Positions 14,341 through 22,702 of a DNA stretch of 30,009 nt are shown piece after piece. Source of the DNA: CAYZYO01 sp964482585 (lineage in GTDB: Bacteria > Bacillota > Syntrophomonadia > Syntrophomonadales > Syntrophomonadaceae); the NCBI GenBank assembly GCA_964482585.1, contig CAYZYO010000007.1, forward strand, positions 1-30,009, written 5' to 3'. The position numbers and the translations under genes were made by a program. The notes under the pieces were generated by a model. It did no database searches. It was not told where the DNA came from and saw only the letters and a program-made list of their open reading frames with translations. Position 1 is the stretch's first letter. Each line of letters begins with the position of its first letter.

Positions 14341-15711
14341 CTATATACCCCCCAGTCTCTGATAAACAGCCATGCCATTTTTGCTGATTTCAGTCAGGTG
14401 AATTCCCGAAACAAAATTCTGTCCCTTCATTTTGCATACCTCAAGAGATCTATATCTTTTTCCCCTTTTTACACTAGATGTAAGGTGGATTTCCCCTTGA
14501 ACCAATGGCTGAATTACCCCTTTTAAAGGGGCTGCGGTTCCGCTCTGGTCAGCATTTAACATGAGTATTGTTGTACAACCTAACTGGTTAAGAGAATTAA
14601 AAAGATCTCTTAGGCGACTCTTCAAAATTAAAAAATTATCACTAAATTCTATAAAGGTATTTATAAAATCAATGGTGACTCTTTCGATAGAATTACTGTT
14701 GACTCTATCTACTAAATCACTTATTACCTCTTCTAAACTCACTCTAGAATACACCCGGTCCATAATAATAATATCTCGATTATTAAAAATATTTGATTCT
14801 ATATCAAATGAATATGCATACTGTTTTATAAAATTGGCACTTTCTTCAGTTGCTACTAATAACCCTTTTTCATTATATTTAACCCCTTTTAATAAGAACT
14901 GTAGTCCCAAAACGGTTTTTCCAGTACCTGAGGACCCTTCAATCAGAACTGTTGTCCCTTTTTGAAAGCCACCACCTAAAATATTATCTAGACCATCGAT
15001 GCCAGTACTTACTTTTTGCTGGGGGCTAAAGTAATTCTTTTTTATAACCGGCAGGGTAATAATTTCAAGCCCCTGATTATTAAACCTGAAGGCATGTTTC
15101 CCTGATAAAAAATCCTGCCCCCGGGATTTTAATACTTCAACATAACGCCTTCGCAGGTTAAAGGATTCTTCAAAATAAAGCCTTATTACTGTGTCAGCAA
15201 TGTATTCCTCAAAAGATGCCTGGCAGCTATTATAATCATCAACTTCTTTAACCAGCACTGATGTTAATCCCAATCTCTTTAAACCACTGCAAACTCCGTA
15301 TACCGATTTCCTAACTTCTCCCTGATCGCTTAATTCCATACTTAATTGGGTTACACTATCAAGCAACAGCCTCTTGGCACCGATTTCTTGTATTAAATTA
15401 TCTAAGAAGCCGATTTTCTTATTTAAGATGACCTCCGGAGAAGTGCATACTACCCTGAGATAACCATTATCCTCTAATTTGCGCAGATCCCAACCATAAT
15501 TTAATGCATCACGGTACAACTGCTCAGGAAACTCTTCAAAAGTAATGACCACTCCGGGTTCATGCATCTCAACAATCCCCCGGTAAATAAATTCAAGACC
15601 GAAGGTAGTTTTGCCAGCTCCGGGAACACCTTCAACAATAACAGTGCTTTCATGATTAAACCCGCCAAATAATATACTGTCAAACCCTTTAATTCCGGAT
15701 TTTACTAACAT
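14341..15711 (-). CDS. two-domain KaiC-like ATPase
   Basis: The 456-residue protein has two tandem KaiC-type RecA domains. In domain 1, Walker A GVPGAGKT is at 28-35, the catalytic pair at Glu59-Glu60 and Walker B LLLDS at 115-119. In domain 2 these are GSSGTGKT at 259-266, Glu289-Glu290 and VTIDF at 345-349. Both show the KaiC-like tail (KSRGQDFLSG, CKMKGQNFVSG). Aligning back from KMKG, the cyanobacterial KaiC autophosphorylation residues Ser431/Thr432 correspond to Gln401/Pro402. Clock-type phosphorylation at that site is therefore not expected, although ATP hydrolysis should be. No kaiA or kaiB gene is present. It is the first gene of the five-gene operon. ATG 15711 has AAGGAG 13 bases upstream. 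Confidence 0.92.
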   Translation of the reverse strand: MLVKSGIKGFDSILFGGFNHESTVIVEGVPGAGKTTFGLEFIYRGIVEMHEPGVVITFEEFPEQLYRDALNYGWDLRKLEDNGYLRVVCTSPEVILNKKIGFLDNLIQEIGAKRLLLDSVTQLSMELSDQGEVRKSVYGVCSGLKRLGLTSVLVKEVDDYNSCQASFEEYIADTVIRLYFEESFNLRRRYVEVLKSRGQDFLSGKHAFRFNNQGLEIITLPVIKKNYFSPQQKVSTGIDGLDNILGGGFQKGTTVLIEGSSGTGKTVLGLQFLLKGVKYNEKGLLVATEESANFIKQYAYSFDIESNIFNNRDIIIMDRVYSRVSLEEVISDLVDRVNSNSIERVTIDFINTFIEFSDNFLILKSRLRDLFNSLNQLGCTTILMLNADQSGTAAPLKGVIQPLVQGEIHLTSSVKRGKRYRSLEVCKMKGQNFVSGIHLTEISKNGMAVYQRLGGI

Positions 15712-15864
15712 TTAAACTAAACTCCTTCAAATGTAACCAATTCTATCAATAATTCAAGAATTTTCCTGGGCCTAAATATTTATAATTCACCTCTTTAAGT
15801 AATATTCCTCCTAAAAAGGTGATTATTTCTATCGACAAATTTAAGCATTTTATGTGGTAATGGA

Positions 15865-15899
15865 CAAAAAACATAAGACCTGGTAACCAGGTCTTATGT
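15865..15899 (-). terminator. intrinsic terminator after the 16135-15920 gene
   Basis: The arms ACATAAGACCTGGT / ACCAGGTCTTATGT are perfectly complementary (14 bases each, one central base; about 12 pairs in practice). On the minus strand TTTTTTG follows directly. It separates the amidohydrolase transcript from the KaiC-like operon. Confidence 0.9.
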
Positions 15900-15919
15900 C
15901 AATTGAGTCATATCTTTGT

Positions 15920-16135
15920 CTAATTAAAATTTCTTTTATTAAAAAACATTGACTCTAAATCTTCCAGTGAGACATGTAATAGGTTATCTCGAGTTATAAG
16001 TGCAAGCAGTACCATTTCTTCTCCGCTATGTTGTTCATTGTAAAAACCGAGAACACATAAAGTCATTACTTCGCCATCATAATAAACTGTAATAATATCC
16101 CCTTTATTCAGAATTATCCCTCCATATATTACCAT
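15920..16135 (-). CDS. small beta-rich hypothetical protein
   Basis: A protein of about 60-70 residues that I do not recognise. The part after LNKGDIITVYYDGEVMTLCVLGFY alternates hydrophobic residues like a small SH3/OB-type barrel and ends in a helix (LEDLESMFF). The start is unclear. ATG 16135 gives 71 residues but has no ribosome-binding site and overlaps the amidohydrolase end by 32 bases. GGAGGG lies six bases before a CTG at 16111, which would give a more natural N-terminus (NKGDIITV). It is followed by a strong terminator, so it ends the amidohydrolase transcript. Confidence 0.65.
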   Translation of the reverse strand: MVIYGGIILNKGDIITVYYDGEVMTLCVLGFYNEQHSGEEMVLLALITRDNLLHVSLEDLESMFFNKRNFN

Positions 16136-17249
16136 CAACCATAATTAAATCAACCCTTGAACGGAAATCAAATGGATGGTTATCGAATATAGTTAGATCT
16201 GCTCGTTTGCCTTCCTCAATACTGCCAAGTTCATCACCTACCCGCAGCAGCCGGGCGGGTAGACTAGTTATAGCTTCTAAAGCCAGGGTTTCATCTAGTC
16301 CTTCACGTACAGTTAGGGCAGCACATACTCTTAAATGTTCTATAGGTACGACTGGATGATCAGTGATAAAACAGAACTCTACTCCCCTCTCGGCCAACAG
16401 ATACGCACTCTTAAATGATACTTCCTTCATTTCCACCTTAGCCCGGTTTACCAGTAAGGGGCCAAGAAAAACAGGCACACTTCTCTTTACTAATTCATCT
16501 GCTACTTTGAAGGCTTCAGTACCATGCTGGATGATCAGATCAATATTAAACTCATCTTTAATACGCAGGGCAGTTAAGATATCGTCCGCCCGGTGGGCAT
16601 GAAGCAAAAGTGGTATTTCTCTTCTCAGAACCTTAGACACCGGTCGTTGGTAATACTCTTCTTTGGGATCAAGATCTTTTTTTTCCATACATATGGCTGC
16701 AGAGTATAAGGCATCACGAAGTAGGCTGGCATTAGCCATTCGGGTTTTGGGGGATTTTTTTTCCTGCGAATACACCCTTTTAGGATTTTCTCCTAAAGCA
16801 GCTTTTAAGCCCCAGGGATTCTTATATATCATATTTTCCATTCCCAGTGCTAAATGCTTTATAAATACTGCCTGCCCCCCAATGATGTTAGCACTCCCAG
16901 GCATACTCATAGATCTGGTTACTCCACCTCGAAGTGCATCTTTAAAGGCAAGATCTTCAAAGTTTATTCCATCAAGAGCCTGCATCTGCGGAGTAATAGG
17001 ATTGCTGGTTTCATTAACATCGTCACCTTCAACCCGGTATATTTCTTCTTCCAACCCTATATGGGTGTGGGCATCAATAAACCCGGGGCAAATATATTTA
17101 CCATGAGCATCTATTAATTCAGCATCTGGCGTAACTTTAATATCTTTATTAACAGCTTTAATATAATTCCCTTCAATAATAATTGAGCCATTATCAATTA
17201 GTCCCAATTCATTCATTGTAAATATCTTGCCACCTTTTATAACTATCAA
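16104..17249 (-). CDS. metal-dependent amidohydrolase (imidazolonepropionase-like)
   Basis: The 381-residue cytoplasmic enzyme belongs to the amidohydrolase superfamily. Metal-ligand candidates are H61 and H63 (GFIDAHTHIG), then H217/H219 (LLHAHRADD), H242 (IIQHGTEA) and D297 (FITDHPVVP). The C-terminal GSIEEGKRADLTIFDNHPF closes the composite beta-sandwich usual for this family. The actual substrate cannot be read; cyclic amides, N-acyl or dipeptide-like compounds are possible. The start is TTG 17249, with GGGGGT eight bases upstream. The glutamine-amidotransferase-like gene lies 55 bases upstream on the same strand. The pair could act in catabolism of a gamma-glutamyl or amide compound, which is only inference. 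Confidence 0.88.
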   Translation of the reverse strand: MIVIKGGKIFTMNELGLIDNGSIIIEGNYIKAVNKDIKVTPDAELIDAHGKYICPGFIDAHTHIGLEEEIYRVEGDDVNETSNPITPQMQALDGINFEDLAFKDALRGGVTRSMSMPGSANIIGGQAVFIKHLALGMENMIYKNPWGLKAALGENPKRVYSQEKKSPKTRMANASLLRDALYSAAICMEKKDLDPKEEYYQRPVSKVLRREIPLLLHAHRADDILTALRIKDEFNIDLIIQHGTEAFKVADELVKRSVPVFLGPLLVNRAKVEMKEVSFKSAYLLAERGVEFCFITDHPVVPIEHLRVCAALTVREGLDETLALEAITSLPARLLRVGDELGSIEEGKRADLTIFDNHPFDFRSRVDLIMVDGNIWRDNSE

Positions 17250-17304
17250 TTATAACTACCCCCTGTTATATTTTACTGTTGCTTATAAATAGAGTGAGTC
17301 TTTT

Positions 17305-18024
17305 CTAGGATAACCTCTTATGTTTGTGTTTGCCATTATACTTATGTGCAGCTTCTACTAGAGCCTTGAATAGGTTAGTTGAGTATTTATCCTGTAGACA
17401 TTCGGGATGCCATTGAACACCTAGAAAAAAGGGCTGATTAATTCCTTCTATGGCTTCCACCGTTTTATCTAGGGCATAAGCACTTATACGTAAATTAAGA
17501 CCGGGTTTTTTCACTGCCTGATGGTGAAAACTGTTAACCCGAATATTTTTTATACCGATAATTTTTTCCAAAATAGTACCTTTTGCAATTACTATATCAT
17601 GAAATGGATAATTACGTGGTGCTTTTTGCTGATGGGTCATTGGGCCTTTTATATGTTGAACCAAGCTCCCTCCAGCGGCTACATTGAGTATTTGGCAGCC
17701 CCTGCATATTCCTAGTACAGGTAAATACTTTTTTAGTGCCTTTTCGGCTAGTATTAACTCAAAAAAGTCCCTTCTAGGATTAATAGCCCCCAGAGCATTT
17801 CCGGGCAATTCACCCCAGTTTTTAGGGTCAATATCACCACCACCCGAAATAATTAGACCGTCACAAATGTTTATATACTGTTCTACTATATTTTCACTTT
17901 CACCTGGTGGTAATATTATTGCTATCCCTCCAGCCTTATGAACAGATAATACATAAAAATCTCTTAAAACATATTCTCCTTCTGGGTCATTATAATTGCT
18001 GGTTATTCCAATTACCGGTTTCAT
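17305..18024 (-). CDS. class I glutamine amidotransferase-like hydrolase (PuuD-like)
   Basis: The 239-residue protein has the peptidase C26 triad: Cys107 in LGICRGCQ, His206 and Glu208 in GVQWHPE. The N-terminus KPVIGITSNY and the ISGGGDIDP segment are those of gamma-glutamyl-GABA hydrolases and related gamma-glutamyl hydrolases. It has no synthetase partner nearby, so it probably hydrolyses a gamma-glutamyl compound on its own. The ATG is preceded by an unbroken run of ten G serving as the ribosome-binding site. That length is prone to slippage and could vary expression. Confidence 0.88.
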   Translation of the reverse strand: MKPVIGITSNYNDPEGEYVLRDFYVLSVHKAGGIAIILPPGESENIVEQYINICDGLIISGGGDIDPKNWGELPGNALGAINPRRDFFELILAEKALKKYLPVLGICRGCQILNVAAGGSLVQHIKGPMTHQQKAPRNYPFHDIVIAKGTILEKIIGIKNIRVNSFHHQAVKKPGLNLRISAYALDKTVEAIEGINQPFFLGVQWHPECLQDKYSTNLFKALVEAAHKYNGKHKHKRLS

Positions 18025-18100
18025 TTCCCCCCCCCCTTTTTATTGATAAAAAGGTAATATAGAATAATTATTGCTGCAAAAAGCCCGGCTTTTTCCTAAT

Positions 18101-18125
18101 AAAAAAACAGGTTTTTCAAACCTGC
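18101..18125 (-). terminator. intrinsic terminator after endoA
   Basis: On the minus strand GCAGGTTTGAAAAACCTG forms a short stem followed by TTTTTTT. A second hairpin (AGGATTGGG/CCCAATCCT, 18184-18206) lies nearer the gene but has only a weak T tail. Confidence 0.8.
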
Positions 18126-18273
18126 TTAACTATGCTAAAGATTACTTTATATTGATTCTTGATTACTATTAATGAGTAATTAAAGGATTGGGTAACCCCA
18201 ATCCTAACTAATATCGATACCGGTTAATAATTGCGATATGCATAGAAGCATAAACACTAAATTGAAATATGTA

Positions 18274-18621
18274 TTAAATCTCATATAACCCCAAACTGAT
18301 TATCAAAGCATTATCAACCTTGCTCATCATTTCTTCATTTAATACAGCTATTCGTTGTTTTAACCTGGATTTATCTATAGTTCTGATCTGCTCGGCTAAA
18401 ATAACTGAATCTCTTTCCAATCCGTAATTGACAGCTTCCAGCTCTACATGGGTGGGCAATTTAGCTTTATTAATCTGTGATGTTATAGCTAGAACAATAG
18501 TGGTTGGACTATACTGGTTACCAATTTCATTCTGAACTATAAGGACAGGTCGAATACCCCCCTGCTCAGATCCAATAACCGGGTTCAATTGGGCAAAATA
18601 TATTTCACCACGTTTAATCAT
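18274..18621 (-). CDS. endoribonuclease toxin EndoA (MazF/PemK family)
   Basis: The 115-residue protein has the length and motifs of Bacillus EndoA/NdoA: KRGEIYFAQLNPVIGSEQGG, RPVLIVQN, and later ILAEQIRTIDKSRL. In the family it cuts single-stranded mRNA at a short U-rich motif and is neutralised by the cognate antitoxin. The antitoxin gene lies nine bases upstream, and both sit behind alr, the conserved Firmicute order. All catalytic-region residues appear intact. Confidence 0.95.
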   Translation of the reverse strand: MIKRGEIYFAQLNPVIGSEQGGIRPVLIVQNEIGNQYSPTTIVLAITSQINKAKLPTHVELEAVNYGLERDSVILAEQIRTIDKSRLKQRIAVLNEEMMSKVDNALIISLGLYEI

Positions 18622-18630
18622 TAATAATAA

Positions 18631-18900
18631 TCACTCCAACAGTTTTTCTATACAATTGACTAAAGCCTCTTCTTCAATTCCTATGTTTTCACTTGCTATT
18701 CTTAGATTTATTTCAGCCATCTCCATGTAGCCTTTTTTCATTTTTTCTATCATTAAATTTTTTTTACGTTCTTTAAGATAAAATCTGATTGCTTCTCTTA
18801 CTATTTCACTGCGATTCTTACATTCAGTCACCATAATATCATCAACTTCAGCGAGAAGATTTTGCGAAACTGTTATAATGATACGTTTTGAGGCTGACAA
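18631..18900 (-). CDS. antitoxin EndoAI (ribbon-helix-helix)
   Basis: The 89-residue protein has an N-terminal ribbon-helix-helix DNA-binding motif (KRIIITVSQNLLAEVDDI, then NRSEIVREAIRFYL). The C-terminal segment GYMEMAEINLRI is close to the EndoAI region that binds the toxin. The start is TTG 18900, seven bases after GGAGGT. A longer ATG reading would take in the ribosome-binding site. The pair probably autoregulates, as in other such modules. Confidence 0.93.
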   Translation of the reverse strand: MSASKRIIITVSQNLLAEVDDIMVTECKNRSEIVREAIRFYLKERKKNLMIEKMKKGYMEMAEINLRIASENIGIEEEALVNCIEKLLE

Positions 18901-18989
18901 AGCGAGCACCTCCAAATAATACATATACCTATCTAATATACTCTATTATATTAAATAAGATCGTCTGCTCGCAAATCCAATAATTACAT

Positions 18990-20123
18990 TTAGCTTGAAA
19001 CTTGCTTGTATATCCTTGGAACTCTAGATCCAACCGAACATACTATTTCATAGCTTATAGTACCTAGAGATCTGGCAAGATCATCAGCCGTAACCCCATC
19101 TTCAGGTTTCCCGAAAAGGATCACTTCATCTCCTATTGCAGCATCCTTTACTTCACTAATATCAACCATACACTGATCCATGCAAATAGTCCCAATTAAA
19201 GGAACCTTATGTCCTTTAATAACTGCATGAGCCCGGTTGGATAATAACCTGGTGTATCCATCGGCATATCCTATTGGTACTGTAGCTACCCTGGTTTTTC
19301 GACTGCAGCGGTAGGTTCTTCCGTAGCTGATGGTAGCCCCGGCATCCAAATCCTTGATGAAGCTAATCCTACTTTTTAAAGTCATTGCTGGAGTTATCAT
19401 TAATCTATTCTTATCTACCTCGTCTGATGGATATAATCCATAAATAACTATTCCAGCCCTAACCATATTAAAATGGGCTTCGGGAACCTCCATTATAGCT
19501 GCACTGTTTGCACAGTGCTTTAATGGAATAATAATGTCCCTTTCCTCTAAACTAATTATAAAGTTTTTAAACAATTCCGTTTGCTCAAGGGTAAAGGTTT
19601 TATCTTTTATATCCGCTACAGCAAAATGAGTAAAAATACCTTCTAGATAAATCCCCGGCAGAGTTGAAATTTCGCTGATAATATCCAGGGTTTTATTATC
19701 GGGAAACAACCCTAATCTTCCCATACCTGTCTCGATTTTTATATGTACCGATGCATTTTTTGATAATTCTACTGCAGCTATAGATAATCTTCGAGCTAAT
19801 TGGATGCTGAATACAGTTGCAGCAATATCTTTCTCCACCATAATCCTTGCATATTCATCTGGAACATATCCTAATACAAGTATAGGAACCTTTATTCCTG
19901 CCCTGCGTATTAGCAATGCTTCATCTAGAGTGGCTACTCCAAGATAGTCTATACCTTCCTGTATACAAACCCTGACAACTTCAAGCATACCATGGCCATA
20001 AGCATCAGCCTTCACAGCAACCATCACCTTCGTTCCAAAGGCCATATCCTTTATGCCACGAAGGTTATTTTTTATAGCTTTTAAATCTATTTCTGCCCAA
20101 GTTGGTCTTCTATTATCCATCAC
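18990..20123 (-). CDS. alr: alanine racemase
   Basis: The 377-residue PLP enzyme makes D-Ala for peptidoglycan. The PLP Lys38 lies in VMVAVKADAYGHG, and the second catalytic base is Tyr267 in ISYGRTY. MGRLGLF and the C-terminal PLIGTICMDQCMVD are also diagnostic. The start (GTG 20123, or ATG just after it) overlaps the end of the CBS-domain gene by 11 bases, so translation is coupled. The gene is followed by endoAI after a 90-base gap. Confidence 0.97.
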   Translation of the reverse strand: MMDNRRPTWAEIDLKAIKNNLRGIKDMAFGTKVMVAVKADAYGHGMLEVVRVCIQEGIDYLGVATLDEALLIRRAGIKVPILVLGYVPDEYARIMVEKDIAATVFSIQLARRLSIAAVELSKNASVHIKIETGMGRLGLFPDNKTLDIISEISTLPGIYLEGIFTHFAVADIKDKTFTLEQTELFKNFIISLEERDIIIPLKHCANSAAIMEVPEAHFNMVRAGIVIYGLYPSDEVDKNRLMITPAMTLKSRISFIKDLDAGATISYGRTYRCSRKTRVATVPIGYADGYTRLLSNRAHAVIKGHKVPLIGTICMDQCMVDISEVKDAAIGDEVILFGKPEDGVTADDLARSLGTISYEIVCSVGSRVPRIYKQVSS

Positions 20124-20568
20124 TCTTCACCAAAGACTTTAAAATATCATTTCTCGTAACAATACCTACCAACTTATTATTTTTTACTACTGGGACCCTA
20201 TTAATGTTTTTTCGTTTCATAATTTCTACAACTTCACTAACTGGTTTCTCTTCTTCAATCACTACTACATTGTAAGTCATAGCATCCTTAACCAGAGAAG
20301 CACTATATTTTTTTAACTCTTTATTAAAACGTATGGGGTTTTCCAAAAAAATAATACTGTCAAATAAAGTAATATAAAATGGCACCTTTAAATCCGCAGC
20401 TTTAATAATTAAATCTCTTTCAGTAATAATACCCAAAACACAATTGTCATCATCAACTACTGGTATTCCACTAATCTTATTTTCTATGAGCAGTCTAGCA
20501 GCTTTTTCTATACTATCCTCCGGTTTAACTGCTATTACATCTCTAGTCATTACGTTTTTAGCTATCAT
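20113..20568 (-). CDS. CBS-domain pair protein
   Basis: The 151-residue protein consists only of two CBS motifs. The first (about 1-65) reads MTRDVIAVKPEDSIEKAARLL and GIITERDLI; the second (about 88-150) reads DAMTYNVVVIEEEKPVSEVVEIM and GIVTRNDIL. Stand-alone CBS pairs bind adenine nucleotides or similar ligands and regulate partners. The partner is unknown. Its place between nnr and alr, overlapping alr, suggests a link to nucleotide-cofactor or cell-wall metabolism, but that is speculation. ATG 20568 has GAGGGTGA upstream. Confidence 0.9.
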   Translation of the reverse strand: MIAKNVMTRDVIAVKPEDSIEKAARLLIENKISGIPVVDDDNCVLGIITERDLIIKAADLKVPFYITLFDSIIFLENPIRFNKELKKYSASLVKDAMTYNVVVIEEEKPVSEVVEIMKRKNINRVPVVKNNKLVGIVTRNDILKSLVKSDG

Positions 20569-20644
20569 TATTTCACCCTCTTTTCTATTAAACTAATACT
20601 CCACATATTTATCATTGAGTGTTTTTGAATTATGTAAAACTATA

Positions 20645-22198
20645 TTATATACTTTCAAAATATTTTAGAACAGCAGGTAAATTATCAGTTAAGTCACCAG
20701 CAACAAGACCTCTTTGCCCCTTTCGCTCAGCTGCATAATCACCTGCCATCCCATGTAAAAATACACCGGCAACAGCTGCATCTTGAGGTTTTAATCCTTG
20801 AGATATTAATCCGGTTATAATCCCACATAATACATCCCCACTCCCAGCAGTTGCCATTCCAGGGTTGCCTGTTATATTAACATATATTTCGCCTGATGGA
20901 TTAGCTACTACTGTATTATTACCTTTAAGAACTAAAGTTGCCCCCCACTCCTTAGCAAAATCTCCTGCTACTCTGATTCGATCAGACTGTATTTCATCCA
21001 CATTCATTCCAGTTAGGCGTGCCATTTCCCCAGGATGAGGAGTGAGTACCACCGGCACCTGGCGATCCTTTAATATTGATATATCTCCTTTTATAGCATT
21101 TAGACCATCAGCATCTACCACTACTGGTACTCCTGATTTTTGCAGAACATAACGCACTATTGAATTTACTTCTGGGGCACCTGACATTCCTGGGCCGATA
21201 GCACAAACTGATACTGTCCCCAACAGGTTTTCAATAGCAGGTAAAGCCTCAAGTCCTATAGTACCTTGATTGGTTTGGGCTAGTGGGGTAGTCATCACTT
21301 CTGATAATTTACTCTCAATTATATCCAGCAAAGATTCAGGAATTGCTGCCGTTACCAGTCCTGCCCCACAACGTAGAGCAGCACAAGCAGCCATACCTAC
21401 TGCTCCACTCAGGCCTACTGAACCACCAATTATTAAAGCATGTCCATAGGTCCCTTTATGCGACTCAGCAGGTCGTTCTTTTATGAGTGGTTTGATGAAA
21501 TCTTCATCAATAAGGTTGTTTTTAAGTCTATTACCGGTTAATAGACTAGCTGGAATAGTAATATCGGCAACAGTCAAACTACCAGCATAACCTTTACCCG
21601 GTTCAAGTATTAAGCCCAGCTTGGGCAAAGCAAAGGTAACCGTATTTGAAGCTCTTATTGCGTCTCCATGTACTCTACCGGTATCAGCATCTACTCCAGA
21701 TGGTATATCAACAGCAACAATTGGGATCTGGGCATTATTAACTATTTTAACAACCTTACTCTCAAACTCATTAAAGCCTCCCTTAAAACCTATCCCATAT
21801 AAAGCATCAACAATAAGATCACTTTTTAATAGAGCTACCTGCAGCCGGTTAAAATCCTGCTCCTGTTTAAGGGGAAAGATTTTTGCACCCATCTTATCTA
21901 GTATTTGGTAGTTTATAGCCGAATCCCTGGTCATATTCAAAGTATCCGCAGTAATAAAAACATCTACACTTAGACCCCAGTTTAACAATTGCCGTGCCAC
22001 AACCAGTCCGTCTCCTCCATTGTTTCCTTTCCCTACGAGTATAGTGACATTTTTATTCCCGGGTGTTTGCAGTATGCTCTTGATAACCTCGGTCGTTTTT
22101 ATACCAGCATTTTCCATAAGCAATATGCTCGGGATATCATATTCCGCAGTAGCCTTGCGATCAATATCTCTCATTTCTTTAGCCTTAAGTATTTTCAC
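20645..22198 (-). CDS. nnr: bifunctional NAD(P)H-hydrate epimerase / ADP-dependent dehydratase
   Basis: The 517-residue fusion repairs hydrated NAD(P)H. The N-terminal YjeF-type epimerase (about 1-215) shows VGKGNNGGDGLV and VDIPSGVDADTG. The C-terminal ribokinase-like dehydratase (about 235-517) shows SHKGTYGHALIIGGS, VVLTPHPGEMARL and AGSGDVLCGIITG. The start is GTG 22198, seven bases after AAAGGAG, which lies inside the acpS end; the two genes are four bases apart. Length and motifs are normal. Confidence 0.96.
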   Translation of the reverse strand: MKILKAKEMRDIDRKATAEYDIPSILLMENAGIKTTEVIKSILQTPGNKNVTILVGKGNNGGDGLVVARQLLNWGLSVDVFITADTLNMTRDSAINYQILDKMGAKIFPLKQEQDFNRLQVALLKSDLIVDALYGIGFKGGFNEFESKVVKIVNNAQIPIVAVDIPSGVDADTGRVHGDAIRASNTVTFALPKLGLILEPGKGYAGSLTVADITIPASLLTGNRLKNNLIDEDFIKPLIKERPAESHKGTYGHALIIGGSVGLSGAVGMAACAALRCGAGLVTAAIPESLLDIIESKLSEVMTTPLAQTNQGTIGLEALPAIENLLGTVSVCAIGPGMSGAPEVNSIVRYVLQKSGVPVVVDADGLNAIKGDISILKDRQVPVVLTPHPGEMARLTGMNVDEIQSDRIRVAGDFAKEWGATLVLKGNNTVVANPSGEIYVNITGNPGMATAGSGDVLCGIITGLISQGLKPQDAAVAGVFLHGMAGDYAAERKGQRGLVAGDLTDNLPAVLKYFESI

Positions 22199-22202
22199 AT
22201 GA

Positions 22203-22571
22203 TCACTCCTTTGATGCTATTACTGCAGCTATCGCCTGATTGTCAGCATGAGAAAGGCTCAATGATAATCCATTTAGTCCTCGCTCCTTACTTTTAGCTA
22301 AAGCCGCTCTATGGAGAACTATATAAGGCTGCCCATTATCCTTTATTAATACTTCAATATCATGAAAACGAACCCCTGAAATAAAAACAGGATCAAGTTT
22401 ACGGACTGCCTCTTTAGCTGCAAAACGAACTGCTAAAGAAGGATAGGGATTTTTCTTTCCCATACAGTATTCTAATTCCTTTTTAGTAAATATTCTATAT
22501 AGAAACCTGGGAGTTCTTGCAGCTGTTTTTTTCACTCTTTCAATGTCAATTATATCAATACCTATTAACAA
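22203..22571 (-). CDS. acpS: holo-[acyl-carrier-protein] synthase
   Basis: The 122-residue enzyme transfers 4'-phosphopantetheine from CoA to ACP. GIDIIDIERVKK near the N-terminus, FTKKELEYC, and RFAAKEAVRKLDP are the AcpS signatures. The start is TTG 22571, seven bases after AAGGGGGA. The upstream ATG at 22604 would add 11 residues containing the ribosome-binding site, so I reject it. It is the first gene of the acpS-nnr-CBS-alr group. Confidence 0.95.
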   Translation of the reverse strand: MLIGIDIIDIERVKKTAARTPRFLYRIFTKKELEYCMGKKNPYPSLAVRFAAKEAVRKLDPVFISGVRFHDIEVLIKDNGQPYIVLHRAALAKSKERGLNGLSLSLSHADNQAIAAVIASKE

Positions 22572-22618
22572 TATGTAATCCCCCTTGAATATGATTCTAT
22601 GCAAAAACTGCAGAAATT

Positions 22619-22656
22619 AAAAGTGCCCTGAAACCTTTTATTTTCAAGGCACTTTT
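22619..22656 (-). terminator. terminator after mgtE (likely bidirectional)
   Basis: AAAAGTGCC and GGCACTTTT form a nine-pair stem extended by an imperfect TGAAA/TTTCA inner stem. The minus-strand stem ends in CTTTTAATTT. Confidence 0.75.
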
Positions 22657-22702
22657 CTATTCCGGTTCATAATCAGAATGCAGCCCCATTTTAACTAGTT
22701 AA

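Noticed and set aside
14341..15711. A circadian kaiABC clock
   Set aside because: No kaiA or kaiB is present, and the autophosphorylation residues are not conserved. KaiC-like ATPases are widespread outside clocks.
15720..15870. Short leader peptide upstream of the KaiC-like operon (GTG frame of about 14 codons)
   Set aside because: AGGAGG is about 16 bases from the GTG, too far for initiation, and there is no attenuator-like hairpin after it.
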